A DNA stretch of 64,000 bases from the NCBI RefSeq assembly GCF_001027745.1, contig NZ_LECU01000004.1, positions 558,001 to 622,000 of the forward strand. Reading direction: 5' to 3'. The stretch is from Pedobacter sp. BMA. GTDB taxonomy: Bacteria; Bacteroidota; Bacteroidia; Sphingobacteriales; Sphingobacteriaceae. The notes under the pieces are model-generated. The model worked only from the letters and a program-made list of their open reading frames with translations. It was not told where the DNA came from and searched no databases. Made by a program: the position numbers and the translations under genes. This document shows, piece after piece, positions 8,225 through 19,400 of the stretch (its first letter is position 1; every line of letters begins with the position of its first letter).

Positions 8225-9283
8225 TTATTGTCTGTAAGTACTTGTCCTGTAAACCAGCAAGTACAGATAAAACTGTAAACTAAACAGCAACGTCGAAAAC
8301 AGTATGTGCACTGCCTGGGCTGCCGGAGGAAAAGCGATATATGCCAAAGCAAAACCACTTAATAATTGTATGAATAGTGCCGCCAAAATATAGCGGGCAG
8401 TTAATAGCGGCGCTGCTTTTCCACTAAAACGATCAATAACCATCTTATACACTACGCCGTTTGAAATTAAAACTATAATAGCCAGATCCCTGTGATAAGA
8501 AAAAACAGACCCTACTTTACTGATCCAGCTCGCTCTTCCGCTATACGAAAGGGATTTCGCAATAACATCAATAGCTTCCCTTACCTCTGTACCTACCACA
8601 ATCTGCGCAATACTTAATATTACAGTGAAAAGTAAAAAGCCTTTCAACCATAAAATGCGGTACATAATAACCGAAGGCTCTTTATTTAATTGCTTTGCGT
8701 AGTTATAAGTATAAATTGATATACCCAGGAGCACAAGCGCCAAAAGCATGTGTACCGTTACAACCCATTGAGCCAGATTTGTTGACACCACAATTGAACC
8801 CAGCCATGCCTGATAGCCAACTACAAAAATATTTAGAATACTTAGAACAATTATACGTTTCGCTTTTTTCCTGTAAGTAAACGAATAAATAACAGTCAAC
8901 AAAAGAAATATACCGGCAACAACTCCTGTAAGCCTGTTAATATACTCCACCCACGTCTTAGTTGGATTAAACTCTTCAGGAACAGTTATGCTTTGATCAT
9001 GTCGAATACTATCGGCAAGGGCTACTTTACCCATACTTTCCAGATACTTGGCAAATTTCTCATTCTTCTTTAACCGGCCTGCCACGTATTTTTCCTTATA
9101 GTTAGCCGGAAGCTGGGAAACGTCTGTTGGCGGAATGTACCGATCGAAACATTTAGGCCAGTCAGGACAACCCATGCCCGAACCTGTACTACGTACAACT
9201 CCACCTGCAAGGACTACCAGTAACGTAACGATAATGGTAATCAAATTAATCCTGATAAAACGTTGCTCTGATCCGCTGACCAT
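8225..9283 (-). CDS. ctaA: Heme A synthase (COX15/CtaA family)
   Basis: A 352-residue membrane protein with the CtaA opening GGVVRSTGSGMGCPDWPKC, a long extracytoplasmic loop after the first span containing the conserved NPTKTWVEYINRLTGV, and further spans with paired histidines (VTVHMLLAL, YHRDLAI, AVHILFSTLLF). It oxidises the C8 methyl of heme O to formyl, giving heme A. The length and the long first loop match the Bacteroidota type. It lies 12 bases before ctaB in the operon. Confidence 0.95.
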   Translation of the reverse strand: MVSGSEQRFIRINLITIIVTLLVVLAGGVVRSTGSGMGCPDWPKCFDRYIPPTDVSQLPANYKEKYVAGRLKKNEKFAKYLESMGKVALADSIRHDQSITVPEEFNPTKTWVEYINRLTGVVAGIFLLLTVIYSFTYRKKAKRIIVLSILNIFVVGYQAWLGSIVVSTNLAQWVVTVHMLLALVLLGISIYTYNYAKQLNKEPSVIMYRILWLKGFLLFTVILSIAQIVVGTEVREAIDVIAKSLSYSGRASWISKVGSVFSYHRDLAIIVLISNGVVYKMVIDRFSGKAAPLLTARYILAALFIQLLSGFALAYIAFPPAAQAVHILFSTLLFSLQFYLYLLVYRTSTYRQ

Positions 9284-9362
9284 ATATCTTTTAAGATGAA
9301 AAGGGTATCCGGATAAGCAGAAACTTAATCAGATACCCCTTTTTAAAATGTTTAAGACTTTA

Positions 9363-11243
9363 CTAGCCTTTATTTTCTGTTACCGGATTGGCTTTTTCCC
9401 AATCTTGCTGTATTCTTTCTGCAACTTCATTTCCTTCAAAGTCATGAGGCAAGTTAGAGCTCATTGTCTCAGAAAAAGGAACAGTTTGAGGAATGAAATC
9501 CACATCATGTCCCGGCTTGCTATAGTCATATGGCCATCTGTAAACAGTTGGGATCTCCCCTGGCCAGTTACCGTGAATATGTTCAACTGGTGCAGTCCAT
9601 TCTAATGTATTAGCTTCCCACGGATTTTGAGGTGCTACTTTACCTTTAAAGATAGAATAGAAAAAGTTAAACAAGAAAGCTACTTGCGCTAAGGCTGCCA
9701 TGATAGCTGCCCATGTAACAAATACGTTTACAGTTAACCATTTCTTCATGAATTCGAATTCAGTGAATGCATAGTAACGACGAGGTACACCATCTAAACC
9801 TAAGAAGTGAAGTGGGAAGAAAACCAGGTATGCAGCTATAAAGGTTAACCAGAAGTGTAAATAACCCAGTTTTGCATTCATCATCTTCCCAAACATTCTT
9901 GGGAACCAGTGATAAACCCCCGCAAGCATACCAAAGATCGCTGCGGATCCCATCACGAGGTGGAAGTGGGCAACAACGAAGTAAGTATCATGCAGGTTAA
10001 TGTCTAATGATGCATTACCTAAAAATAATCCTGTTAAACCACCAGAGATAAAGAATGATACTAAACCGATTGCGAATAACATAGCCGGAGTAAAACGAAT
10101 ATTACCTCTCCATAAAGTAGCAAGATAGTTAAAGGTCTTAACTGCTGATGGCACCGCAATGATCAATGTAGTGATCATAAATACCCCTCCCAATAATGGG
10201 TTCATACCTGTTACAAACATATGGTGTCCCCATACGATGAATGATAGTACAGTAATACCAATTAATGAATAAACCATCGCATGGTAACCGAAGATTGGCT
10301 TACGTGAATTTACTGAAATAACCTCAGATGAAATACCCAATGCAGGCATAATTACAATATATACCTCAGGGTGACCTAGGAACCAGAACAAGTGTTGCCA
10401 TAAAATTGGCGAACCACCTTCGTTAGGCAAAATATCTGTACCAATAACAATATCTGATAAATAGAAACTCGTACCAACGCTACGGTCGAAAACCATTAAT
10501 ACCACACCGGCAACCAAAACAGGGAAAGATAAAATACCTAAGATCGCTGTTAAGAAGAAAGCCCAGATCGTCAAAGGCATTTTCCAAAGGTCCATACCTT
10601 TAGTACGCATGTTTAAGATCGTACTTACATAGTTAATACCACCCATTAAAGACGACGCTACGAAAAGTACCATACTCACCAACCATAAAGTCATACCCAA
10701 TCCTGAACCAGGCATGGCCTTAGCAACAATTGAAAGTGGAGGATATACCGTCCAGCCTCCCGAAGCGGGTCCTGTTTGTATGAAGAAAGATGACATCATG
10801 ATCACACAGGCCATAAAGAAGAACCAATATGAAAGCATATTTAAAAATGGCGAAGCCATATCTCTTGCCCCAATCTGCAATGGAATTAATAAGTTACTGA
10901 ACGTTCCGCTCAATCCGGCAGTTAGTACAAAGAATACCATGATGGTACCGTGAATGGTAACCAAAGCCAGATAAAAATCAGGCTTGATACGTCCACCCTC
11001 TGCCCATTTACCTAAGAAGGTTTCCAGGAAAGGGAAGTTAGTTTCTGGCCAGGCCAGTTGAATACGGAATAAAATCGATAAGCCCATTGCAATTACGGCC
11101 ATAATAATACCCGTAATCAAAAACTGCTTTCCAATCATTTTATGATCCATGCTGAAGATATACTTCGAGATCAGTGTCTCCTTGTGGTGACCGTGATCAG
11201 CGTGATCGTGTGTGTGTTCGTCGTGTAATGCTATTGTTGACAT
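9363..11243 (-). CDS. Cytochrome c oxidase subunit I (A-type heme-copper oxidase)
   Basis: A 626-residue catalytic subunit with at least twelve spans. Heme and CuB ligands are visible: LVTIHGTIMVFF (low-spin heme His), LFWFLGHPEVYIVIMPALG (CuB His, the cross-linked Tyr and the proton-channel Glu of A1-type enzymes), WGHHMFVTG (two CuB His) and HDTYFVVAHFHLVMG (high-spin and low-spin heme His). It reduces O2 to water and pumps protons. The N-terminus carries a His/Asp-rich stretch (HDEHTHDHADHGHHKE) that may face copper delivery; that is inference. It follows subunit II by 24 bases. Confidence 0.97.
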   Translation of the reverse strand: MSTIALHDEHTHDHADHGHHKETLISKYIFSMDHKMIGKQFLITGIIMAVIAMGLSILFRIQLAWPETNFPFLETFLGKWAEGGRIKPDFYLALVTIHGTIMVFFVLTAGLSGTFSNLLIPLQIGARDMASPFLNMLSYWFFFMACVIMMSSFFIQTGPASGGWTVYPPLSIVAKAMPGSGLGMTLWLVSMVLFVASSLMGGINYVSTILNMRTKGMDLWKMPLTIWAFFLTAILGILSFPVLVAGVVLMVFDRSVGTSFYLSDIVIGTDILPNEGGSPILWQHLFWFLGHPEVYIVIMPALGISSEVISVNSRKPIFGYHAMVYSLIGITVLSFIVWGHHMFVTGMNPLLGGVFMITTLIIAVPSAVKTFNYLATLWRGNIRFTPAMLFAIGLVSFFISGGLTGLFLGNASLDINLHDTYFVVAHFHLVMGSAAIFGMLAGVYHWFPRMFGKMMNAKLGYLHFWLTFIAAYLVFFPLHFLGLDGVPRRYYAFTEFEFMKKWLTVNVFVTWAAIMAALAQVAFLFNFFYSIFKGKVAPQNPWEANTLEWTAPVEHIHGNWPGEIPTVYRWPYDYSKPGHDVDFIPQTVPFSETMSSNLPHDFEGNEVAERIQQDWEKANPVTENKG

Positions 11244-11267
11244 AATTCTTTTCGCTCCTGCTTAATA

Positions 11268-12500
11268 TTATTTATTTAAAGCCATTTGGTTAGTTTTAAC
11301 AGCAGCCGAATCGGTAGCTGTAGAGTCTGCCTCTGCTTTCACAGGTGCAGGTGCCACTGGCAAATTAAATTGTTTTCTTAAATCATCGTTTAAGTATGTT
11401 TTCTGCTCAGCTAACCAGGTTTTATACTCAGCATCAGAAACTACACGCACAACTTTTTGCATGTTGTAGTGACCAGATCCACAAATTTTAGCACAATAAA
11501 ACAGGTACTTGAAATTAGGATCGTTTGTTTCCTGCTGCATCTCAGCAGTAGTTTTTGTTGGCGTGAACTCAAAGAAAGTTCTCATACCAGGAACAGTATT
11601 TAACTGCACTCTAAAGTGTGGCATGTAAAAACTGTGAATCACATCCTTACTGGTTAAAATTAACTTAACGGCTTTGTTCACAGGAAGAACTAACTCATCA
11701 GCCATTTCATCATCACGTGAATTGATATCTTTAAAATCAATACCTAACGTATTGGTAGCAGTAGTTAACTTATAGTTTTTAGTACCTACAATACCATCAG
11801 CTCCAGGATAACGGATTGACCATTTGAATTGCTCAGAAGTAATCTCAATTTGAAGCGGCTTATTGTTTGGATCTTCAACTTTGAAGAAAATTGATCTCCA
11901 GGTTAAAAAACCCATCAAAACCAATACAGTTAAAACTAAAGCCGGAACGATAGTCCAGATTTTTTCAATGGTATTGTTATGCGGATAGTAGTAAGCTTTT
12001 CTTTTTGCTGAATATTTGTAGATGTAAGCAAATCCAAATAATAAAATGTGAGTAGCAATGAAAACGATAGTGGTAATGATCAATGTGATATTGAACATCT
12101 GATCGATCTTCTTACCATGCTCCGAAGCAGCATCAGGTAACAACATTGAACCATGTACCGTATATTCCCAATACACACCATATAAACCCAAAACAAGGAA
12201 TAATGCAAACAAACTTGCATGTACTCTATTCCAGTTGATCCCAACAGGTTTACCCTGTGCTTCGCGGCTTAACTCATAAACCCTGATGGCTTTCCCAATA
12301 ATGGCTATGAATAAACATATGGCTAAGAAAATCAATACATAAAAAATGACTGATTTATAAACCTCACCCATATCAACTTTTGTTGCCGCTGCAGCACCCG
12401 CTGCTGCCTCTTGCGCTAAAGCGCTGGTACTTGCAAAAACAGTAAGTAGTACTGCTAAAGCTGCGGTCGTTTTATTCGTGATAAACTTTCTTAAACTCAT
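11268..12500 (-). CDS. Cytochrome c oxidase subunit II with intact CuA site
   Basis: A 410-residue protein: signal peptide (ASTSALAQ), about four membrane spans (two more than classical subunit II, a Bacteroidota trait) and a cupredoxin domain. The CuA motif CAKICGSGHYNM (about 336-347) has both cysteines, the histidine and the methionine, and the upstream HSFYMPHFRVQLNTVPGM supplies the other His. It takes electrons from cytochrome c and passes them to subunit I. There is no fused C-terminal cytochrome c, so the donor must be another protein, perhaps the cytochrome domains of ActA or ActE. The tail is Ala/Thr-rich. Confidence 0.95.
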   Translation of the reverse strand: MSLRKFITNKTTAALAVLLTVFASTSALAQEAAAGAAAATKVDMGEVYKSVIFYVLIFLAICLFIAIIGKAIRVYELSREAQGKPVGINWNRVHASLFALFLVLGLYGVYWEYTVHGSMLLPDAASEHGKKIDQMFNITLIITTIVFIATHILLFGFAYIYKYSAKRKAYYYPHNNTIEKIWTIVPALVLTVLVLMGFLTWRSIFFKVEDPNNKPLQIEITSEQFKWSIRYPGADGIVGTKNYKLTTATNTLGIDFKDINSRDDEMADELVLPVNKAVKLILTSKDVIHSFYMPHFRVQLNTVPGMRTFFEFTPTKTTAEMQQETNDPNFKYLFYCAKICGSGHYNMQKVVRVVSDAEYKTWLAEQKTYLNDDLRKQFNLPVAPAPVKAEADSTATDSAAVKTNQMALNK

Positions 12501-12570
12501 TTTCTTAAAAGTAGTACGCCGTACTGCTAATTATAATAATAATAAAATATCTGCCCTATGATACCACCGG

Positions 12571-13824
12571 CTATAGCTGGTGGTGCAAACTTTCTTGTAA
12601 TAATGGGTGGTTCTTTGCAATAAGTGGTTTCTTACTTAGTGCGGTCAATACCGTAAAGGTAAACAAACCTACAAATCCTACTGCAGTACCAATTTCAATA
12701 AAGCTGAAACCATTAGTTCCTTCTTCTACCGCTCCTGGCATAATCATCTGATAGTAATCAACCCAGTGACCTAATAATACCACGATAGCTACAAATAACA
12801 ATTTAACATCTTTTCTTTTGTTATCCCTATCCATTAGGAATAATACTGGTGCCAGGAAGTTCATTGCAAGGTTTAGGAAAAACCAGAATTTGTAATATTC
12901 AAAGCGTTTGTAAAAGTACACAGTTTCTTCCGGCATGTTAGCATAGTAGATCAATAAGAACTGTGCAAACCATACATATGTCCAGAAAATAGAGAAACCA
13001 AAAATGAATTGACCAAGGTTGTGCAGGTGGCTATTGTTAACCCATTGCATATAACCGGCTCTTCTTAACAGTATGATGATAATGGCAATAGTAGCTAAAG
13101 CACTTACCCACATTGCAGCAAAGTTATACCAGCCAAACATCGTTGAAAACCAGTGAGCCTCTAACGACATGATCGTATCGAAAGCAAAAATTGGCGTAGT
13201 AAAACCATAAATTACTAAGAAGATACACGCATTTTTAAAGCTCTTTCTGTAAGAATTTAAGCCGCCTGCTAAATCTTCATTGTACGAAAACTTAGTAAAC
13301 ATGATAGCGAAGATGCTATACACCCCCAGGAACAATATCTGACGAGCCAAAAAGAAAGGCTTGTTCAAAAATACTGACTTACCTGCTATAATCGCATCAT
13401 AGTGCTCAGAACCTTCTTCTGCTAAACCATGAGTAGCCCAGTGTTTGTAAAGATAAGGTACAGTAACGTTCTGACCATGTTCTATAATAGAATGCTCAAA
13501 GAACAGACCTGCAGATATGATAGCAACAAGAATAACCGCTGCAATAGGCAAAGTCTTTGCCATGGCTTGTGGTACACGTAGAATTGAAGCAGACCAACCT
13601 GCTTGAGCTACAAATTGAACAGCTAAAAAGAACATTCCCGACATACAAACGCATGCAAAATAATATCCCATAAGCAACAGGTTTGCAAAAGTGCGCTCTT
13701 GATGGCCACTTAAAAAACCGTAAGCAACAGCAGCAATACCGAAAACGATACCAACTATACTTAAAGTTTTTACTTTACCTGTAAACTCAAACTGTTCACT
13801 AAAATTAATATTGTGAGTTCCCAT
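12571..13824 (-). CDS. actF: Alternative complex III subunit ActF
   Basis: A 417-residue integral membrane protein with about ten spans. It follows actE by 15 bases and precedes oxidase subunit II, the standard place of ActF, and it carries family segments such as WSASILRVPQAMAKTLP, SIFWTYVWFAQFLLIYYANMPEETVYF and LGHWVDYYQMIMPG. ActF is related to ActC (NrfD-like) and forms part of the membrane domain that may move protons while menaquinol is oxidised. It has no cofactor of its own. Confidence 0.94.
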   Translation of the reverse strand: MGTHNINFSEQFEFTGKVKTLSIVGIVFGIAAVAYGFLSGHQERTFANLLLMGYYFACVCMSGMFFLAVQFVAQAGWSASILRVPQAMAKTLPIAAVILVAIISAGLFFEHSIIEHGQNVTVPYLYKHWATHGLAEEGSEHYDAIIAGKSVFLNKPFFLARQILFLGVYSIFAIMFTKFSYNEDLAGGLNSYRKSFKNACIFLVIYGFTTPIFAFDTIMSLEAHWFSTMFGWYNFAAMWVSALATIAIIIILLRRAGYMQWVNNSHLHNLGQFIFGFSIFWTYVWFAQFLLIYYANMPEETVYFYKRFEYYKFWFFLNLAMNFLAPVLFLMDRDNKRKDVKLLFVAIVVLLGHWVDYYQMIMPGAVEEGTNGFSFIEIGTAVGFVGLFTFTVLTALSKKPLIAKNHPLLQESLHHQL

Positions 13825-13839
13825 TTATATTCTGCTTTA

Positions 13840-14436
13840 CTATTGTCCTTTTTGTAATTGTTGAACATACATCACCACTTTCCAACGATCTGTCGGGTTG
13901 ATTTGTGACGCATGCGACCCCATGTTATTTACGCCATATGTAATGGTATGATAAATTTTACCAGCGGTAAGATCTGCCATATTTCCACCACGCGATGAAG
14001 CGCCCGTTTGATAAGCTGGTACACCGCTAAATTTCTCGATTTTAACTAAGTGGCCTTGTCCATCCCCTTTTTCACCGTGACATGGGCTACAGAAAACAGT
14101 AAATAAATGTTTTCCTTGTGCCAGATTAGTTGTATCAACTGGTAAAGGGTTAACCATACTCACACCGGCAGCCTCATAACCCTCTTTGGTATTAGGGTAT
14201 TCATCATACTCAGTGAAACCTACTGGTTTGGTATTGGCTGGTGGCAACTGTGCAGCATGACCTTTAAAACTAGGTACATGTGCAGTATCCACTGGTTGAT
14301 CCGGATTCAAAGCGATCGGATCATACATATTTCTGGCATATTCTAAGCCAGTACTGCGTTTATCCTTGCAAGATGATAAACTAGCTGCAAAAGCAATAGC
14401 TAAAAACGCAGTATAAACAAATTTATTCTTATTCAT
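13840..14436 (-). CDS. actE: Alternative complex III subunit ActE, lipoprotein mono-heme cytochrome c
   Basis: A 198-residue protein read from MNKNKFVY. A start at 14457 would add seven residues and a longer overlap with actD; the chosen start overlaps it by 8 bases. A lipobox (SLSSC) shows it is anchored by lipid, and a single heme c motif CSPCH lies at about 120 with a later Met (NNMGSHASQ) as a possible axial ligand. ActE hands electrons from the complex to the terminal oxidase or to a soluble carrier. Its place between actD and actF is standard. Confidence 0.94.
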   Translation of the reverse strand: MNKNKFVYTAFLAIAFAASLSSCKDKRSTGLEYARNMYDPIALNPDQPVDTAHVPSFKGHAAQLPPANTKPVGFTEYDEYPNTKEGYEAAGVSMVNPLPVDTTNLAQGKHLFTVFCSPCHGEKGDGQGHLVKIEKFSGVPAYQTGASSRGGNMADLTAGKIYHTITYGVNNMGSHASQINPTDRWKVVMYVQQLQKGQ

Positions 14437-14965
14437 AGCTAATGTACTTCCTTTCATTATACTTTACTTCTAAAGCACCGGCATCTTTTAATAAACCATC
14501 AATTTCAGTATGCGCTGTATTATCTTTTGCATCGATTGCAATAACAAAACGATCATCAGTCGCACGAAGATCCATTACTCTTGGAGCTCTTCCCGGAAAT
14601 AAATGTGTAGAAGCATAATAGCTTAACACCATACCGAAAGCACAAAACAATACGGTAAGCTCGAACATTATCGGAATAAAATCCGGCAATGCAAATGATG
14701 GCTTACCACCAATGTTAACTCTCCAATCGATTACTGCGCAAAAATAAATTAAAGCAAATGCTGCGCAAGTTCCGGTAATACCAAAGCAAAATGCCGCGAT
14801 ATCGATTCTCGATCTTTTAACTCCTAATTTAGCTTCTATTCCGTGAATAGGCATTGGGGTATATACATCAAAAATACTGATGTTATTCTCCTGAAGCTTT
14901 TCGATGCCATGCATCATCTCATCAGGATCACCGAAACTGCCTAAAATATATTTGATATCACTCAT
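14429..14965 (-). CDS. actD: Alternative complex III subunit ActD (DUF3341)
   Basis: A 178-residue protein with two membrane spans (about 57-80 and 96-118), a cytoplasmic N-terminal domain (KYILGSFGDPDEMMHGIEKL, VYTPMPIHGIEAKLG) and a C-terminal domain of the same kind (DRFVIAIDAKD). This is the DUF3341 pattern of ActD, a structural subunit without redox centres. It lies two bases after actC and overlaps actE. Confidence 0.94.
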   Translation of the reverse strand: MSDIKYILGSFGDPDEMMHGIEKLQENNISIFDVYTPMPIHGIEAKLGVKRSRIDIAAFCFGITGTCAAFALIYFCAVIDWRVNIGGKPSFALPDFIPIMFELTVLFCAFGMVLSYYASTHLFPGRAPRVMDLRATDDRFVIAIDAKDNTAHTEIDGLLKDAGALEVKYNERKYISYE

Positions 14966-14967
14966 TG

Positions 14968-16440
14968 TTATATTTTTGCGTAATCTTCTTGTTTAACACT
15001 ATCAAATTTTTCTAAAGATTCTATGTACTCAGCTACATATTCTTTATTCTCATGACCTTCTTTAATCTGCTTCATCTTCGCTTGCTCACTCGCAGATTTC
15101 AATAATAATTTAACCTCGGCAATAGCGATGGATGGCAATACTCTTAAGAATAATAAGAATAAAGTAAAGAATAATCCGATTGAACCTACGAATACACTGA
15201 TATCAACCCACGTTGGATAAAACATTGCCCAACTTGATGGAATATAATCACGGTGTAGTGAAGTAACGATAATTACAAAACGCTCGAACCACATACCAAC
15301 GTTTACTACGATTGATAAAATCCAGGTAGCTTTAATGCTTAAACGGATCTTCTTGAACCATAACAACTGTGGTGAAATTACGTTACAGGTCATCATCATC
15401 CAGTACGACCACCAGTAAGGACCGGTAGATCTGTTGATAAATGCATACTGCTCATATTCTGAACCAGAATACCATGCAATGAAGAACTCTGTTAAATAAG
15501 CTACACCTACGATAGATCCGGTTAAGATGATGATTTTATTCATCGACTCAATGTGGAACATGGTGATGTAGTTTTCAAGACCCAAAACTTTACGGGCAAC
15601 CAATAATAAGGTTAATACCATCGCAAACCCTGAGAAGATCGCTCCTGCCACAAAGTATGGCGGAAAGATCGTTGTATGCCATCCTGGAATTACGGATGTT
15701 GCAAAGTCCATTGATACAATTGTGTGTACTGAAAGTACCAGTGGAGTTGAGATACCTGCTAAGATTAATGACACAGCTTCGAAACGTTGCCATGTTTTAA
15801 CACTTCCACTCCATCCAAAAGAGAAGATAGAATAGATTTTTCTGCGCGTTCCAACAGCACGGTCGCGGATGGTTGCAATATCCGGCAACAAACCAGTGTA
15901 CCAGAATAATAATGATACAGAAAAGTAAGTCGAGATGGCAAACATATCCCATACCAGTGGTGAGTTAAAGTTTACCCATAATGAACCAAACTGGTTTGGC
16001 AAAGGTAAAACCCAATAAGCTAACCATGGACGGCCCATGTGAGATACTACATACGTCGCTGCACAGATTACGGCGAAAATGGTCATCGCCTCTGCCGAAC
16101 GGTTAATCGAGTTACGCCAGTTCTGACGGAAAAGTAATAATACCGCTGAAATTAAAGTTCCAGCGTGACCGATACCTACCCACCATACGAAACCGGTGAT
16201 ATCCCAAGCCCATCCTACTGTTTTATTTAAACCCCATGCACCGATACCATTCCAGAAAGTGTAACTTACTGCTACAACCCAAAGTAATGCACCCATAGAG
16301 GCTACGATGAAACCAATCCACCAGGCCTTATTCGGCTTGTTCTCTACCGGCATCAAAATATCATCCGTAATTTTTGCATACGTGATATTATCGCCGGTAA
16401 TTAATGGTTCTCTAAGTATTGATTCGTTATGTCCTGACAT
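14968..16440 (-). CDS. actC: Alternative complex III subunit ActC (NrfD-like, quinol-binding membrane subunit)
   Basis: A 490-residue protein with about ten spans, of the NrfD/PsrC family. Family segments include WVGIGHAGTLISAVLLLFRQ (a conserved His near the quinol site), HMGRPWLAYWVLPLPNQ, NFNSPLVWDMFAISTYF and YWWSYWMMMTCNVISPQLLW. In the Act complex, ActC oxidises menaquinol and passes electrons to the iron-sulfur clusters of ActB. It lies 26 bases after actB. Confidence 0.95.
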   Translation of the reverse strand: MSGHNESILREPLITGDNITYAKITDDILMPVENKPNKAWWIGFIVASMGALLWVVAVSYTFWNGIGAWGLNKTVGWAWDITGFVWWVGIGHAGTLISAVLLLFRQNWRNSINRSAEAMTIFAVICAATYVVSHMGRPWLAYWVLPLPNQFGSLWVNFNSPLVWDMFAISTYFSVSLLFWYTGLLPDIATIRDRAVGTRRKIYSIFSFGWSGSVKTWQRFEAVSLILAGISTPLVLSVHTIVSMDFATSVIPGWHTTIFPPYFVAGAIFSGFAMVLTLLLVARKVLGLENYITMFHIESMNKIIILTGSIVGVAYLTEFFIAWYSGSEYEQYAFINRSTGPYWWSYWMMMTCNVISPQLLWFKKIRLSIKATWILSIVVNVGMWFERFVIIVTSLHRDYIPSSWAMFYPTWVDISVFVGSIGLFFTLFLLFLRVLPSIAIAEVKLLLKSASEQAKMKQIKEGHENKEYVAEYIESLEKFDSVKQEDYAKI

Positions 16441-16466
16441 AATTTGTATTTTCTTTATACTAAAGC

Positions 16467-19400
16467 TTACGCTTGTACTGTTGTATCTGTATTTCTAATT
16501 TTTGTCATATATCCGATACCTGGTTTCACGTTGATCTCTTCTAAAACGTAATAGATACGCTCAGAACGTAAAGCTTTTGAAACCTCTGAATTAGGATCGT
16601 TTGAATCACCAAATATGATGGCATTTGCTGAACAAGCTTCTTGACAAGCCATTTTGATATCGCCATCTTTCAACGGACGTTTCTGCAATTTAGCCTCTAA
16701 TTTACCAGCCTGGATACGTTGAACACACATCGAGCATTTCTCCATTACACCACGTGAACGCGTAGTAACATCTGGGTTTAAAACCAATTGAGTAAACTCG
16801 TTATTTAAGTAGTTATCAAAACGTGAATCATTCCAGTAGTTAAACCAGTTGAAACGACGAACTTTGTACGGACAGTTATTCGCGCAGTAACGGGTACCTA
16901 CACAACGGTTATAAGCCATTTGGTTTAAACCATCTGATGAGTGTACTGTTGCCAATACCGGACAAACTGTTTCACACGGAGCGTGGTCACAGTGCTGACA
17001 CAACATCGGTTGGTGAACTACAGAAACGTGATCTAAGTCTTCAAGCTTAGCGATTTCTTTTTCTTTAGTTACATCACCATCCTTAGTCTCATAGCTATAG
17101 TAACGGTCAATACGAATCCAGTGCATCTCACGACGACGGCGAACCTCATCACGTCCTACAACAGGAATGTTATTTTCAACATTACAAGCAACAACACAAG
17201 AACCACAACCAGTACAAGCATTCAAATCGATTGCCATTACCCAGTTGTTACCTGGTTTTTCATATTGATCCCACAAATCGTAATCTTTGTGTTCACCTTT
17301 TTCGTTACCTGCAGATGCATCTTTAAGATAAGCTGCAAAAGTGGCTTCTTTGATTACTGCACGACCTTCAAATGAATGGTGAGTTTGAGTTTGTGCAAGC
17401 TCATAGTGGCCTCCTGTTGGAGTGATCGTTACATTTGTAGCATATTGCATGGTTCCATTTACAAACGAAATGAAAGGGAATGCATTCTTACCTACATCGT
17501 TACCAGCCTTACCCACTTTTGTACGGCCATAACCTAAAGCGATCGAAGCAGTACCTTGTGCCTGTCCAGGTTGAATCAACACCGGAAGGTCAATCGAATA
17601 TCCGTTGCCACCTTTAACAGTTACAACATCGAATTCTTTAATTTCTAACTTCTCAGCAAACTTAGGTGCAAGGGCGATATAGTTATCCCAGGTTACTTTA
17701 GAAACCGGATCAGGTAACTCTTGTAAAAATGCGTTATTGGCATTTTTACCGTCACGCATCGGAATGTTTTCGTAAACCTGTAATTCTACCTGGTTGCCAC
17801 CTTTCGCTAAAGCTTTGCTCGAATTCAAAACTGAAGCAGCTACGGCAGTTAGTGATAAAGTGAAAGAATAAGCGCCTGCTGTTTTAGCTGCAACTCTAAC
17901 AACACCTTTCTCTAATACATCATTCCACTTAAGGCCTAATGCAGGCAACATTTTGGTTTCCCAGTTGCTGCGTACAAACTGATAGTAATCTTTTACCGGA
18001 GCATCAGCCCAAACCAATAAGCTTTCTTCCGCCTGACGGCTATTGAAAACCGGGTTAATCGTTGGCTGTACGATTGAATAGTATCCTTCGTAAGCATTTG
18101 CATCACCCCATGATTCTAAATAATTGTGGTTAATCGCAATTGCATCACAAAGTGTAGCAGTTTCATCAGCACGGTCTGCAAATGAAATCTTCGCTGGCAC
18201 CTTAGCTAAAGCTTCAGTGAATGCTTTCGAGTTCATGAAATCGTAAACCGGATTACTGTTTAAAAATAAAACAGCACCAACTTCTCCACGACTCATTTCA
18301 GCAACTAAGCCATTGAACTCAGCATCGTTACCAGCATATAAATAACAAGGGTTATCTAGATCGATGGTTGCACCATAGCTACCAATTGCAGCGTTGATGG
18401 CATTAACCAGGATTTGAGTAGAAACATCGTTTGAGCCTGAAACAACAAGGGCTTTACCTTTACTTTGAACCAGTTCTTTAGCAGCTAATTTCACTACTTT
18501 ATCAGCAGTGGTATTATTTCCTAAAGTTCCGCCAGCTAAAGCCTGACCTGTAATTGCATTATATAAAGCAATTAATAACGGCCCCTCTTCTGATAATTTA
18601 ATCGGCACACGCGTATCCGCATTTGTACCTGTTAAGCTCATGCCACTTTCAAACTGAATGTGGCGACTCATTTTTTTACCTTCTAACGATTTATAGTTAC
18701 GATTGGCAGTATACTGAGAAGTAAATTCCTCTCCACTAATCCAGGTACCTAAGAAATCTGCGCCAACACTTACAATCAGGTCAGCTTTGTCGAAGTTATA
18801 TTTTGGCAATACAGCTTTACCAAAACTATTCTGGTTAGCCTGAATAATTCCTGTATAAGAAACAGCATCATACTGAACCAGTTTAGCCGCAGGATATTTT
18901 GTGATAAACTGAGCTAAAACAGCGTTCGTAGAAGGGCTGTTTACTGTTGAGGCAACAATACGGATTTTTTTACCTCCAGCCTGTGCTTTAGCTAATTCGC
19001 CTTTAACAAAGCTGTCGATTTTTGCCCAGTTCGTTTCTTCAACTTGTTCGTTCTTTACAAAAGCTGGTGCTTTTAATTTAGATACGTCATATAAATCTAA
19101 AACCGAAGCCTGTGCTCTCGCATCTGTACCGCAATTAAATTCACCGGCATTTGGATTCGGCTCAATTTTAATCGGACGACCCTCTCTGGTTTTAACTAAA
19201 ATACTCTGGCCGTTAAAGCTCGAAGTATAATAGTTAGGAATACCTGGTGTTACCTCTTCTGGCTTTACCAGGTAAGGGATAGATTTATGAACAGGGGCTG
19301 TTTGACATGCAGCCAGAGTTACTGCACCTAAACCAAAACCTAACGCCTTTAAAAAGTCGCGGCGTGGGGTAACGGTACTTAACCCTGCTTCATTCAAAAC